From Phycisphaerae bacterium (GTDB taxonomy: Bacteria; Planctomycetota; Phycisphaerae; UBA1845; UTPLA1), in assembly GCA_035275405.1 (NCBI GenBank), contig DATEMU010000015.1:673768-737767 (forward strand): DNA of 64,000 bases, given 5' to 3'. How positions within the stretch are numbered: position 1 is the first letter of the stretch; each line of letters begins with the position of its first letter. The notes beneath the pieces were generated by a model. It saw only the letters and a list, made by a program, of their open reading frames with translations. It made no database searches and was not told the DNA's origin. The translations under genes were made by a program, and so were the position numbers. Shown here one piece after another: positions 15,335-24,040 of the stretch.

Positions 15335-16129
15335 ATGGCCATGCGCTCACAGACCCAGCGCAGTCTTCTCCTGGGGTTCATTGCTTCCATTGTCTTTTGC
15401 GCCGCGGTGGGCATCTATTGTCTGCTGGTCGGGCAAATGTCCTCCTTTGTTGGCCAGGTCATGACGACGGCTGGCGCGGTCGCGGCCACGTCCATCCTCG
15501 CGCTTATCGCGGCGATCCCGACGGAACTTCGGCGCTGGCCGCCGATCGGTCCCTTGGGTTTGCTCTCTGCGGCGGTGGCGCTGGTCATGTCGCTCGTGGG
15601 CATTTGGGTCGAGCCGGGTTGGCAGAACGCGTTTTGGGAGTGTCTCGGAATCTGCTGGGTCTTCGCCGTGGCCTTTCCGCACGTGGGTTTGCTGTCGCTC
15701 GCTCGCCTGAAGACACAGTGGAACTGGGTGCGAACCCTGACGGCCGTCGCCATTGGGCTCCTGGCGCTGCAGATCAGCGTGAGCGTCTGGTACCACATGA
15801 ACGCGGATGAGTGGTATCGAGGCATGGGCGTCCTGTCCATCGGCGTCGCCTGCGGAACCATTGCCGTGCCGATCCTGCACAGGGTCTCGGCGATTCGACT
15901 CCGCGAGGCCGTGCGAACGACCGAGCTGGCCGTTGAGATCACCTGCCCGCGATGTGCCAAGAACCAGACGCTGGCAGTCGGACGTTCGAAGTGTGCGCAA
16001 TGCGGGCTGGGGTTCTCCATCGAGATCGAGGAGGAGAACTGCAGGAAGTGCGGGTATCCCCTTTACAAGATTGAGTCGTCGGTCTGTCCGGAGTGCGGGG
16101 AACCGATCTTCCGGCCGGCCGTCGCGTAG
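15335..16129 (+). CDS. Six-helix membrane protein with double zinc ribbon
   Basis: 264 residues. About six hydrophobic helices (12-33, 40-60, 71-90, 102-122, 132-150, 160-180) are followed by a cytoplasmic-type tail with two zinc ribbons: CPRCAKN...CAQCGLG and CRKCGYPL...CPECGEP (residues about 206-258). The CxxCGYxL...CPECG ribbon recurs in the protein at 31657-32451. The role is unknown. An ATG at 15335 or the next at 15341 could be used. It sits 9 bases after the oxidase partner gene and may belong to that operon. Confidence 0.72.
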   Translation: MAMRSQTQRSLLLGFIASIVFCAAVGIYCLLVGQMSSFVGQVMTTAGAVAATSILALIAAIPTELRRWPPIGPLGLLSAAVALVMSLVGIWVEPGWQNAFWECLGICWVFAVAFPHVGLLSLARLKTQWNWVRTLTAVAIGLLALQISVSVWYHMNADEWYRGMGVLSIGVACGTIAVPILHRVSAIRLREAVRTTELAVEITCPRCAKNQTLAVGRSKCAQCGLGFSIEIEEENCRKCGYPLYKIESSVCPECGEPIFRPAVA

Positions 16130-16209
16130 CTTCGGAACAAAGAAAATCCAAGGATTCAGTGTGGAGTCTTGCGGAAAAATGACCTAAAATGCCTGTAGAG
16201 GCAACCACG

Positions 16210-16482
16210 ATGGCGATCTCATTTCAACTGGAAGGCGAACTCGAAGAGCAATTGCGACGTGACCTGGGTGATCTCGGCCAGGCAGCCAGAGAGGCTCTTC
16301 TCATCGAAGCCTATCGCAAGGGCAAGCTCAGCGTCGGGCGACTGGCGCGGACGCTGGGCATGGGCGTTATTGAAGCGGATCAGTGGCTCGCCGATCGCGG
16401 CGTGCCGCTCAACTACACCTTCGAGGACTTCCAGGCGGACGTGCGATCACTGGAGGAGCTTCGGGGCCCAACATCGCGATGA
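16210..16482 (+). CDS. UPF0175 family antitoxin-like protein
   Basis: 90 residues. It has the family pattern LEEQLRRDLGDLGQAAREALLIEAYRKGKLS followed by a helix-turn-helix-like VGRLARTLGMGVIEADQWLADRGVPLNYTFEDFQAD. These small proteins pair with PIN-domain toxins, and here the DUF3368 gene begins in the stop codon (ATGA). The ATG at 16210 has GAGG about nine bases upstream; an upstream ATG at 16189 adds seven residues. Confidence 0.88.
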   Translation: MAISFQLEGELEEQLRRDLGDLGQAAREALLIEAYRKGKLSVGRLARTLGMGVIEADQWLADRGVPLNYTFEDFQADVRSLEELRGPTSR

Positions 16483-16958
16483 TCGTCGTCTCCGACACCG
16501 GACCGCTGAACTATCTTGTCATCCTTGGTCATTTCGAAACGCTGCCCAGGCTCTACGGCGAGGTGGTCATCCCCCAGGCCGTTGCGGAGGAGTTGTCCCG
16601 AGCTTCGAGCCCGGAAGCGGTTCAGGTGTTGATCCGATCGCGGCCGTCCTGGCTTAAGATTGAAAAGCCGCCGCGACGAGATCCGGTCCTGGCGGATCTG
16701 GGAGATGGCGAGCAGGAAGCAATCATGCTCGCCCAGTCGCTCAACGCCGACCTGCTGCTCTGCGATGACAAGGATGCTCGCGAAGCCGCGCTGCGGCGGA
16801 GCGTGCGCGTGACCGGTACGATCGGCGTACTGAAGGAGGCTGCGAATAAGGGCTTGCTCGACCTTGCCGATGCCTTGTCGAGACTTCGCCGGACAAACTT
16901 TCGAATCTCCAAGACGGTCATTCAACGCATTCTCGAGGACCATTGGAAAACGACGTAA
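16479..16958 (+). CDS. DUF3368 PIN-domain toxin
   Basis: 159 residues starting MIVVSDTGPLNYL, with the first acidic residue of the PIN fold (Asp6). It then has VVIPQAVAEEL, LGDGEQEAIMLAQSLNADLLLCDDKDAREAA (Glu and paired Asp of the metal site) and GTIGVLKEAANKGLL. PIN toxins cleave RNA; this one is expected to be held inactive by the upstream UPF0175 protein. The ATGA overlap at 16479-16482 fixes the start. No key residue is missing. Confidence 0.9.
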   Translation: MIVVSDTGPLNYLVILGHFETLPRLYGEVVIPQAVAEELSRASSPEAVQVLIRSRPSWLKIEKPPRRDPVLADLGDGEQEAIMLAQSLNADLLLCDDKDAREAALRRSVRVTGTIGVLKEAANKGLLDLADALSRLRRTNFRISKTVIQRILEDHWKTT

Positions 16959-17018
16959 GCCCCACGGGAGGCTCGTTAATGTGAGCTAGTCTGTTGTGCG
17001 GACGTTGCGTTAAGAACT

Positions 17019-17768
17019 TCAGCCTGGCAGTTTGATTCCCATTTTCTTCAGCTCGCCTTCGATCCGTTTCCGCCAGCCGTTGTTCGCAACCGGACTCGCG
17101 GGGCTGGGGTGAGCGATGCGACCGATGGGAATGTCGAGATCGGCGAGCGCGAGGCGGGCGCGTTTTTCCGCGAAGGCGCCGATGCCGATGATGCGGCGCG
17201 GTTGAAGAACCTGAATCGTGTCGCGAAGGGCGCGATCGCAGGCGGCGAGGAGGCGCGCTCGCTGCCGCGGCGGCAGTTTGTCGGGCGTCAAGTTGCGGCC
17301 GCTCTTTTCCATGAAACATAGCGGGCAGTAGTTGGCGATGAAGAAGCGCGCGAAGAATCGCTCGGGCATGCCGAAGGTCTCCTTCACCCATCCCCAGAGC
17401 CGCGCGCCGCTGACTTCGCGGCGATGACAGGCGAACCCGGCGACCGGCCGCTTGGGGTGCAGCCGCGCGGGTTGACCGACGGGCTCGTCGATGCCGAGCC
17501 AGTCGCGTACGTGCGTGACTTCGCCGAATGGCACGCCCGTCTGCGCCATGCCCCACGGGCCGGGGTTCATACCCATGAAGACCGCTTCCACGCCGATGCG
17601 AGCATACTGGTCCAAGTAACTCCTGTATGACCCCGCAGCATATTCGAGCGGGTTATAGACGCAGGCGACGAGCGGGCCGAATCGCAGACCACGAAGGTCC
17701 GCGACCAATCGCCGCGTAATATCGTGCAGGGCGGTGCAAGGCGACTCACATTGAGACCGAGAACGCAT
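17019..17768 (-). CDS. SMUG1-like uracil-DNA glycosylase
   Basis: 249 residues with the SMUG1 motif 1 GMNPGPWGMAQTGVPFGE (about 66-83) and motif 2 HPSPASP (about 220-226). Residues VYNPLEYA and ARLWGWV also match. It should remove uracil or oxidised pyrimidines from DNA. SMUG1-like enzymes are rare in bacteria but known in planctomycetes. An upstream extension to 17855 does not look family-like. The gene stands alone between unrelated neighbours. Confidence 0.92.
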   Translation of the reverse strand: MRSRSQCESPCTALHDITRRLVADLRGLRFGPLVACVYNPLEYAAGSYRSYLDQYARIGVEAVFMGMNPGPWGMAQTGVPFGEVTHVRDWLGIDEPVGQPARLHPKRPVAGFACHRREVSGARLWGWVKETFGMPERFFARFFIANYCPLCFMEKSGRNLTPDKLPPRQRARLLAACDRALRDTIQVLQPRRIIGIGAFAEKRARLALADLDIPIGRIAHPSPASPVANNGWRKRIEGELKKMGIKLPG

Positions 17769-17900
17769 GGGGCGTCGAGTGTAGCACAGGGCCGGGCCTG
17801 CCACGGGGAGGTCTTCGATCGGCCCCTTTACCCGGGGCCCAGCGATTTCGTACAATAGGCGACCGGCGGACAGGATGGGAAAGCGGATCGGGAGCGGGAA

Positions 17901-17926
17901 GTAGCGTCCGGCCTCTGTACCGGACG
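17901..17926. repeat. Palindromic repeat, GTAGCGGCC family
   Basis: GTAGCGTCCGG CCTCTGTA CCGGACG with GTCCGG/CCGGAC pairing, upstream of the J-domain gene. The T at position 7 and compensating A in the other arm keep the stem, which argues for selection on structure. Confidence 0.6.
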
Positions 17927-17943
17927 ATGGGAGCGGCGGGGAA

Positions 17944-18444
17944 TTGAGCTATCTGAAGTGCTATCAAGTTCTCGGCCTTTCGCCGGGGGCGACGCTTCGT
18001 CAGGTGCATCGGTCGTACAAGCGGCTGGTGCTCTTGCATCATCCTGATCGGACGGCGGGCGATGCGGCCAGCCTCGCTGCTTTTTGCGAGGCGACGGAGG
18101 CGTACGCGATGCTGAAGCGAGCCTTCGCGTTGCGGGAGGTCTCCAAGTTCGCCGGGCCATGCCCCAAGTGTGAGCGGATCAAGGAGCTGTTTCGCGGGCT
18201 GGATGGGCGGAAGTACTGCGCGGACTGCCTGCTGACCAAAGGCCGGAAGTACCTGCCGCTGCCTACCTATGAACAGATGCGCTGTATCGGCGTGATCGGC
18301 CTGCAGTCGCTGGCGGTCTATTGCACAGTGGTCTCGGCTGTACTGGAGAGTTGGCAACATGCCGCCTTCGGGATGGGGTTCGTTTTCCTGGCGCTGGGCT
18401 GGTTGGCGTTCGATCTATACCGGGCCGACGTCATCGAACGGTAG
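17944..18444 (+). CDS. J-domain membrane protein with zinc-binding cysteines
   Basis: 166 residues. An N-terminal J domain (CYQVLGLSPGATLRQVHRSYKRL, HPD at 33-35) is followed by CPKC and CADC (about 73-97), which look like a zinc ribbon, and two membrane helices (about 113-133 and 137-157). J domains stimulate Hsp70/DnaK ATPase, so this may recruit DnaK to the membrane. The start is TTG at 17944 with GGGG just upstream; no ATG precedes the domain. Confidence 0.75.
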   Translation: MSYLKCYQVLGLSPGATLRQVHRSYKRLVLLHHPDRTAGDAASLAAFCEATEAYAMLKRAFALREVSKFAGPCPKCERIKELFRGLDGRKYCADCLLTKGRKYLPLPTYEQMRCIGVIGLQSLAVYCTVVSAVLESWQHAAFGMGFVFLALGWLAFDLYRADVIER

Positions 18445-18717
18445 CGGCTCCGGTCCATTCCGCTTCATTTCCCAGGATGCCGGGCATCTCGTTTGGCTGT
18501 TCGTGATTTGCCGGGCTCTCGAAACGCGATCAAACCGCATGGGGCGTGAATGCCGCTGTGGCGGACCGTTCGTAAAGGTGGGTTCGGGCCCAGGGAATCG
18601 GACTGCGCTGACGGAATAGTGGCAATCCCATTCGGCGATTAGAATGCGGCCGGCGGAGGCCGAGAGGCGCTCTTTGGGTCGGCTGCCATCGGTCAACCCC
18701 CAGAATCGGAGACATCG
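18445..18717. other. Intergenic region
   Basis: 273 bases between the J-domain gene and a secreted-protein gene. No gene, tRNA or clear promoter is seen. Confidence 0.4.
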
Positions 18718-19860
18718 ATGACCACCTGGAAAACGGCACTTCCCCTCATCGGCATTAGTTGCTGGATGAGCGGGATCGCTGCGGCGGACGAGTCCGTGAT
18801 GTTGCGGCCGAAGTTCAAGCAAGGGGATTCAATATACATTGAATTGGATCAGCAGATTGCCCGGGACCAGTCGGGTCGGGGGATACCCGGCGGGTCGATG
18901 ACCATCCACACGCGCCGTACTTATGGGTTTATTCAGGAGGTCAAGGCAGTCAGCGCCTCGAAGACTTATCTGAACCTCACGTTCGATCGGGTCTCGCAGA
19001 AATTCGACGCCGGGCCGATGGCGGATTTTTATTTCGATTCCGATGCACCGGCGCACGAGGACACGGACGAGCAGGTGGCGGAGGCGATGTCGCCGATGCT
19101 GGGCATGACGCTCCAGTTGGAATTCGACAAGGATTTTCACGTCACCACGGCGTCGGGCATGATTCCGCTGCGCGAAAAGGTCGGCAAGGCCCTGGGACAG
19201 AACATGCTGCTGCGACAGATTCTGTGGCAGGAGTTGGACGACGCGCGGGCGAAAGTGATGTACGGCGAATCGCGTTTCGCCCTTTATCCCAACAAGGAAG
19301 TCAAGGTGGGAGACGAATGGACCCGGACGTTTACGGACCAGCATCCGCAAATCGGGGTGGCGCTTCATACGTATCACTGCAAACTGGACCGGATCAGCGA
19401 GGAGGGCGGGAGAAAGGTCGCGATCATCACGTTCGAGGGAACGGTCGCCAATAAGCCGTCCGCCGCCGGCGCGTCCGATGAGACCGACCCCATGAAGGTC
19501 GACGGCCAATCCACGGGGACGGGGACATTTGATATCGATCAAGGCCTCATTGTGAAGACCAGCCTGGAAGGAAAAACCAAGCTCCGCACCCTGGATGAGG
19601 AGGGTAAGGAGTCGAAGAGCGGTATGAACATCGATATGGAGATCAAGACGACCTGGACGGTGATGCCAGTGGCCGAGCGGGAGAAGATCAAGGCGGAGAA
19701 CGCGAAAGTCACCGAGGCGGCCCAAAAGGCCGCGGCCGAAAAGAAGGCGGCGCGAAAAAAGGCGGGCGAGGAAAGACGCGCCAAGGCGAAGGCCGAACCC
19801 AAAGAGGATGAGGCGGATTCGGATGACGAATCGGATGACGATGCCGATGCCGATGAATGA
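18718..19860 (+). CDS. Secreted hypothetical protein (DUF6263-like) with charged tail
   Basis: 380 residues. A signal peptide ends near AAA-DES (about residue 23). Residues 30-315 form a mixed beta-rich domain with KFKQGDSIYIELDQQ, VKVGDEWTRTF and STGTGTFDIDQGLIVKTSLEGK, which is the general look of DUF6263 proteins of planctomycetes and Bacteroidetes. The last 65 residues are Lys/Ala/Glu rich and then Asp rich (DSDDESDDDADADE), likely disordered and possibly calcium or surface binding. The function is unknown. Confidence 0.72.
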   Translation: MTTWKTALPLIGISCWMSGIAAADESVMLRPKFKQGDSIYIELDQQIARDQSGRGIPGGSMTIHTRRTYGFIQEVKAVSASKTYLNLTFDRVSQKFDAGPMADFYFDSDAPAHEDTDEQVAEAMSPMLGMTLQLEFDKDFHVTTASGMIPLREKVGKALGQNMLLRQILWQELDDARAKVMYGESRFALYPNKEVKVGDEWTRTFTDQHPQIGVALHTYHCKLDRISEEGGRKVAIITFEGTVANKPSAAGASDETDPMKVDGQSTGTGTFDIDQGLIVKTSLEGKTKLRTLDEEGKESKSGMNIDMEIKTTWTVMPVAEREKIKAENAKVTEAAQKAAAEKKAARKKAGEERRAKAKAEPKEDEADSDDESDDDADADE

Positions 19861-19940
19861 GACCAGACGGGATATTGCGGTGTTTGTGCCGCACTGTCTT
19901 GTCGTCGGGCGGAACTTACCCGCCGCACCGGCGAATAGGG

Positions 19941-19946
19941 TATAAT
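19941..19946 (+). promoter_or_regulatory. Probable -10 box TATAAT of the beta-propeller gene
   Basis: A consensus TATAAT stands 31 bases before the ATG at 19977, leaving room for a short leader with the GGAGG ribosome site. No good -35 hexamer is seen at 16-18 bases spacing. Confidence 0.55.
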
Positions 19947-19976
19947 CAAAACTTGGCGGGCTGTTCGGAGGAACCT

Positions 19977-21266
19977 ATGTACATTGCAGAAAACACGCTC
20001 GGTCGGAGATTGTCCATCGCGTGCGGATTGGTCGCTGCCGTTACAGCGCTCGCCGGCGCACCCACGCCTGCGGCCGCACAATGGAAGCAATGGGGCGGCC
20101 CGCACCAGGACTTCAAGGCGGATTGCAAAGGGCTGGCGGATGAATGGCCGGATGAAGGTCCGAAGAAGCTGTGGTCGCAGAAGCTCGGCCAGGGCTACTC
20201 GGCGATCGTCGTGGACGACGACCGGCTGTTCACCATGTATCGCGAGGATGACCAGGAGGTCGTTCTTTGTCTGGACGCTAAGACCGGAAAAAAGATCTGG
20301 GATTTCAAATACATTGCGCCCATTAAAGAAGGCCATGCCGCCGAATTCGGCACCGGTCCGCGGGCCACGCCGCTCGTCTTCGACAAGCGCGTCTATACGA
20401 TCGGCGTCTCCGGACAGATGCACTGCCTCAGCCGCAAGACCGGCAAGAAGGTCTGGTCGCACGATCTCTGGGAGGAGTTTGACGGGACCGTCCTCAACCA
20501 CGGCTACTCGTCCAGCCCCTTCGGTTACAAGAATCTCGTGATCGCGATGGTCGGCGGCAAAGGCCACAGCATCGTCGCCTTCGACAAGAAGACCGGCAAG
20601 CCGGCCTGGAAGCGGCACGATTTCGTCAACAGCTACTCGACGCCCAAGCTCATCAATGTCGACGGTGAGGATCAGGTCCTTTGCTTCATGGCGACGGAGC
20701 TGGTGGCGATCGACCCGGTCAAGGGCGCGCTGAAGTGGAGCTTCCCGCACCAGAACCGCTGGAAGCAGAATGTCACGCTACCCATCTGGGACGACAAGGA
20801 ACATCTGCTGTTCATCACGTCCTCGCCGGAAGCCGGGAGCAAAGGGCTGAAGCTGACCAAGAACGGCAAGAAGACGGAAGTGTCAGAGGTGTGGGCCAAC
20901 AAACGTGTCGGTGTGCATCACTCGAACGCGATCCAGATCGGCGACACGATTTATACCTCCGCCGCCCAGCGCGGGCCGGGGCTCTTTTACGCCGTCGATG
21001 TCAAGACGGGCGAGGTGAAATGGAAAGAGCGCGGTTTCGCCAAGGCCAACTGCATTTACGCCGACGGCAAGCTGATCGTCCTCGACGAGGACGGCAATCT
21101 CGGCCTGGTCGATCCGTCTCCGGAGAAGTTCAAGATCATCGCCCAGGTGCCGCTGCTCTCGAAGGTTTCGTGGACGGTCCCGACGCTGGCCGGCACGACG
21201 CTGTACGTCCGTGATCAGAACGAGTTGATCGCGCTCGACCTGAGTGACGGCGGCTCGGAGTCTTAG
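19977..21266 (+). CDS. Secreted PQQ-like beta-propeller protein
   Basis: 429 residues with a signal peptide (RRLSIACGLVAAVTALAGA ... AAAQW, cleavage about 35). Propeller blades repeat the pattern LDAKTGKKIWDF, LSRKTGKKVWSH, FDKKTGKPAWKR, IDPVKGALKWSF, VDVKTGEVKWKE, as in PQQ-repeat/BamB-like proteins. The residues that bind PQQ and calcium in true quinoprotein dehydrogenases are not evident, so it is more likely a structural propeller than an enzyme. GGAGG lies six bases before the ATG, a TATAAT sits upstream and a strong terminator follows. Confidence 0.88.
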   Translation: MYIAENTLGRRLSIACGLVAAVTALAGAPTPAAAQWKQWGGPHQDFKADCKGLADEWPDEGPKKLWSQKLGQGYSAIVVDDDRLFTMYREDDQEVVLCLDAKTGKKIWDFKYIAPIKEGHAAEFGTGPRATPLVFDKRVYTIGVSGQMHCLSRKTGKKVWSHDLWEEFDGTVLNHGYSSSPFGYKNLVIAMVGGKGHSIVAFDKKTGKPAWKRHDFVNSYSTPKLINVDGEDQVLCFMATELVAIDPVKGALKWSFPHQNRWKQNVTLPIWDDKEHLLFITSSPEAGSKGLKLTKNGKKTEVSEVWANKRVGVHHSNAIQIGDTIYTSAAQRGPGLFYAVDVKTGEVKWKERGFAKANCIYADGKLIVLDEDGNLGLVDPSPEKFKIIAQVPLLSKVSWTVPTLAGTTLYVRDQNELIALDLSDGGSES

Positions 21267-21300
21267 GGCGAAATCACGTCGCGAACGTATTTAACACCAG

Positions 21301-21332
21301 GCCCCGCGCAGCACACGCGGGGCTCTTTTTTT
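21301..21332 (+). terminator. Rho-independent terminator after the beta-propeller gene
   Basis: GCCCCGCG (21301-21308), loop CAGCACA, CGCGGGGC (21316-21323), then TCTTTTTTT. An 8-bp GC stem with a long U-tract, 34 bases after the stop codon. Confidence 0.93.
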
Positions 21333-21404
21333 GCACGGGCGGTGCGAACCCCACGCCGGGAAACTTGAGGAACGCCGCCCGCCTCGCTACGATTCCCGTC
21401 CCCT

Positions 21405-21491
21405 GGAGAGGTGTCCGAGTGGCTGAAGGAGCCGCATTCGAAATGCGGTCTGCGGGTAACTGCAGCGGGGGTTCGAATCCCTCCCTCTCCG
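21405..21491 (+). tRNA. tRNA-Ser (anticodon CGA)
   Basis: Acceptor GGAGAGG (21405-21411) pairs with CCTCTCC (21484-21490). The anticodon stem CCGCA/TGCGG encloses TTCGAAA with anticodon CGA at 21439-21441. A long class II variable arm (TCTGCGGGTAACTGCAGC) and a GGGGG TTCGAAT CCCTC T arm are typical of tRNA-Ser. Discriminator G21491; CCA not encoded. Confidence 0.96.
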
Positions 21492-21600
21492 TTCAACTCC
21501 TACACAACACCGGCCGTTGGCGGGCGGTTCGGGCGGAGCGCCGCGAAGTTGCGCCGGGTGGGGCGATGCACGCTCGGCGTCCTGATGCGCATCGCGAGGC

Positions 21601-23862
21601 TCACTCGCCTTGAAGCAGGCGGGTGGCGAGGGGTTCGATGTCGGCGGCGTCGAGCTGGCCGGAGGCGTCGAGGTCGGCGACGAGTCTGGCGCGGAGGCCT
21701 GCGGCGGAGGGGGCGAGCAGGGTATCGATGAAGGGCTGGATGTCGCGGGCGTCGAGGAGACGATCGGCGTTTAGGTCGCCGAGGTCGGAGGGTTGGGGGG
21801 CAGGGGCGGCGGGGTTGCCGACGAAGTCACGGTAGCAGGCGAGCCAGTCCTGGTAGTCGACGAGTGTGATCGCCGCGTCGGCGTCGGAGTCGGCGCAGGC
21901 GCGGTAGCCGAATTGGCCGCCTTCGAGCCCGAAGGTGAGGAGGAATCTCGAGAAGTCGTCGGCGTCGACGTCGGCGTCGTTGTCAAGGTCGCCGCAGAGA
22001 TTGCATGGAATCCCGTATTCCCATGTATCCGTGAAACTTCCGAATACGGAGTTTCCTCCAAAAAGTTCGATAATCCCTCGCGCGGAATCGTACGCTACCG
22101 CATGGTGACGCCGGGCCGGAGGTTGAACAATGGTTCGAATCGACCAACTGTTACCGTCCCACTCCCACGTATCGTTGAGATCGCTACCGCTTGACTTTTC
22201 ACCGCCAAACAACACCGTAACCCCACGCGCAGTATCGTAGGCCATTGCAGCGTAGCGTCGTGATGGGGGTCCGCTCGTCGTGCGCAGACTCCAAGTGCTT
22301 CCATTCCATTCCCACGTATCGCCCAGCAAGGGTTCGGAGAAATTCTCCCCAAAGTAGAAACCGCCAAAAAGCACTGTAACCCGCCGCCCGGTGTCAAAAG
22401 CCATCGCATGTCCTGCGCGACCTAAAGGTCCGGTACCAGAGCGAATAATCCAATTGTTACCATTCCACTCGATTGTTTGGGAAGTTGTGGCTTCGTTATT
22501 CGTCAAGCCACCAAAGCATACGGTAACCGCTCGGTAGGCGTCGTACGCCATCGCATGACCATGACTGGCCCCGGGGCCGAGACCGGGGAACCGTTGTGTC
22601 CATGTATTTCCGTTCCACTCCCATGTCTCTCGACTGTAGGTTCCTTCGCCGGTTTCTCCTCCGAACAACACGGTCACACCCCGCGCTGTGTCGTGGGCTA
22701 ACGCGGAGTAACTTCGCGGAGACGGCCCGGACGCAGAACGCAATTCCCAATTGCCGTCAGTCCTTTCCCAGGTATGACCGACATAGCCACCGTTGTATCC
22801 GCCGAAGAGGAGCATGGCTCTTCGGCCACGATCAAAGGCCATTGCAAGACCCTGGCCTGCGGGGACACTCTGGCGGAGGCTCCAGTTCGCGCCATCCCAT
22901 TCCCACGTTTCACCGCTCGTTCCGGACGAGAGCGCGAATCCTCCGAAGAGCAGTGTCTGGCCGCGTGCCAAATCATACGCCATTGCGTGTTGTTGACGGG
23001 CCGAAGGGCCGCTATTCGAACGTAGGCTCCAAGCGGATCCGTTCCATTCCCACGTCTCACTGCTAAAAACTGACGACGAAGTCTCGCCCCCAAAAAGCAC
23101 AGCGACGTGACGCGCGGTATCGAAATTCATCGCATGGTAGTGGCGCGGCGATGGTCCAACGCTGGATCGCAACGTCCACGCACTGCCATTCCATTCCCAG
23201 GTCTGCCCGTTGTTGATGCTTGGAGTTCCACTTGTGCCACCGCCAAAGAGTACAGTTACGCCTCGATCAACATCGTATGCCATGGCATGGTTGACTCGAT
23301 TGGAAATGCCGCCCGCGCCGCGGAAGGTCCACGTATTACCATTCCATTCCCAAGTATCGGCCATCGCAGAAAAATTCGCATTTGATCCGCCAAACAAAAC
23401 CGTTACGCCACGAAGAGTATCATAGGCCATGGCGTGTCCCCGACGTGGTGGTGGGCCGCTGGTCGAACGCAGCGTCCAGGCGGTTCCGTTCCATTCCCAT
23501 GTCTCGTTGTTAAGCCCGCTGAAAAAACCACTCGCGCCTCCGAATAGCACCGTCACACCACGAGTGGAGTCGTACGCCATCGCGTGATCGATCCTGCCCG
23601 AAGGTCCAGTGCTTGAGCGAAACGCCCATGTATTGCCGTTCCATTCAAAAGTTCGAGTACCCGCGAACAACACAGTGACACTTCTGGCGCTGTCGAAAGC
23701 CAATGCGTGTCTAGACATGGGAGTGAGGACAATAGGGGAACTCCAGTCAGGTACTTGCCCCATGGTTGGCATGCAGTGACTTAAGAGCATCGCTACTAAT
23801 CGAATAAGCGACCTACTGCTTAATAGGGTGCCGATGTCTCGGGGGATGATCGCCGGCCTCAT
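21601..23862 (-). CDS. Kelch-like repeat protein with C-terminal dockerin-type calcium repeats
   Basis: 753 residues. After a likely signal segment (ending near GQVPDW), twelve repeats of about 50 residues follow. Each has the pattern HAMAYDxxRGVTVLFGG...TWEWNGxxWTxR, a kelch/galactose-oxidase-like blade, enough for two six-bladed propellers. The C-terminal 150 residues have four Asp-rich calcium loops (DLDNDADVDADDF, DSDADAAITLVDY, DLNADRLLDARDI, DLDASGQLDAADI) of the dockerin type I or Planctomycete surface-protein type. A secreted or surface protein is likely. The start could also be an internal Met near the signal. Confidence 0.85.
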   Translation of the reverse strand: MRPAIIPRDIGTLLSSRSLIRLVAMLLSHCMPTMGQVPDWSSPIVLTPMSRHALAFDSARSVTVLFAGTRTFEWNGNTWAFRSSTGPSGRIDHAMAYDSTRGVTVLFGGASGFFSGLNNETWEWNGTAWTLRSTSGPPPRRGHAMAYDTLRGVTVLFGGSNANFSAMADTWEWNGNTWTFRGAGGISNRVNHAMAYDVDRGVTVLFGGGTSGTPSINNGQTWEWNGSAWTLRSSVGPSPRHYHAMNFDTARHVAVLFGGETSSSVFSSETWEWNGSAWSLRSNSGPSARQQHAMAYDLARGQTLLFGGFALSSGTSGETWEWDGANWSLRQSVPAGQGLAMAFDRGRRAMLLFGGYNGGYVGHTWERTDGNWELRSASGPSPRSYSALAHDTARGVTVLFGGETGEGTYSRETWEWNGNTWTQRFPGLGPGASHGHAMAYDAYRAVTVCFGGLTNNEATTSQTIEWNGNNWIIRSGTGPLGRAGHAMAFDTGRRVTVLFGGFYFGENFSEPLLGDTWEWNGSTWSLRTTSGPPSRRYAAMAYDTARGVTVLFGGEKSSGSDLNDTWEWDGNSWSIRTIVQPPARRHHAVAYDSARGIIELFGGNSVFGSFTDTWEYGIPCNLCGDLDNDADVDADDFSRFLLTFGLEGGQFGYRACADSDADAAITLVDYQDWLACYRDFVGNPAAPAPQPSDLGDLNADRLLDARDIQPFIDTLLAPSAAGLRARLVADLDASGQLDAADIEPLATRLLQGE

Positions 23863-24040
23863 GCGTCCCTCTCCGGTACGGACGGTTGAATTACGCGCCC
23901 ATGTTCGCGAAGGCGCTTATGATCGGCAGTACTATTGTACCGTCGAACGGCGGTTCAAAAAAGATCAGGCGTGGTTGGCGAATAAAGCGCCGAATTGGGC
24001 TACCCCCCTTCCAAACCCTCCCCTTCGTAAGGGGAGGCAA
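23863..24040. other. Intergenic region with CCTCCCC string
   Basis: 178 bases; no gene seen. It contains CCCTCCCCTTCGTAAGGGG (about 24018-24036), a member of the short pyrimidine-rich repeats also found at 24487 and 50998. Confidence 0.4.

Noticed and set aside
19941..19976. Riboswitch or leader peptide before the beta-propeller gene
   Set aside because: Only about 25 transcribed bases separate the -10 box and ATG, too short for either.
22000..23740. Regular DNA repeats that might be taken for a CRISPR array
   Set aside because: About 150-base periodic units are translated kelch blades in one open frame, with diverged copies and no spacer structure.
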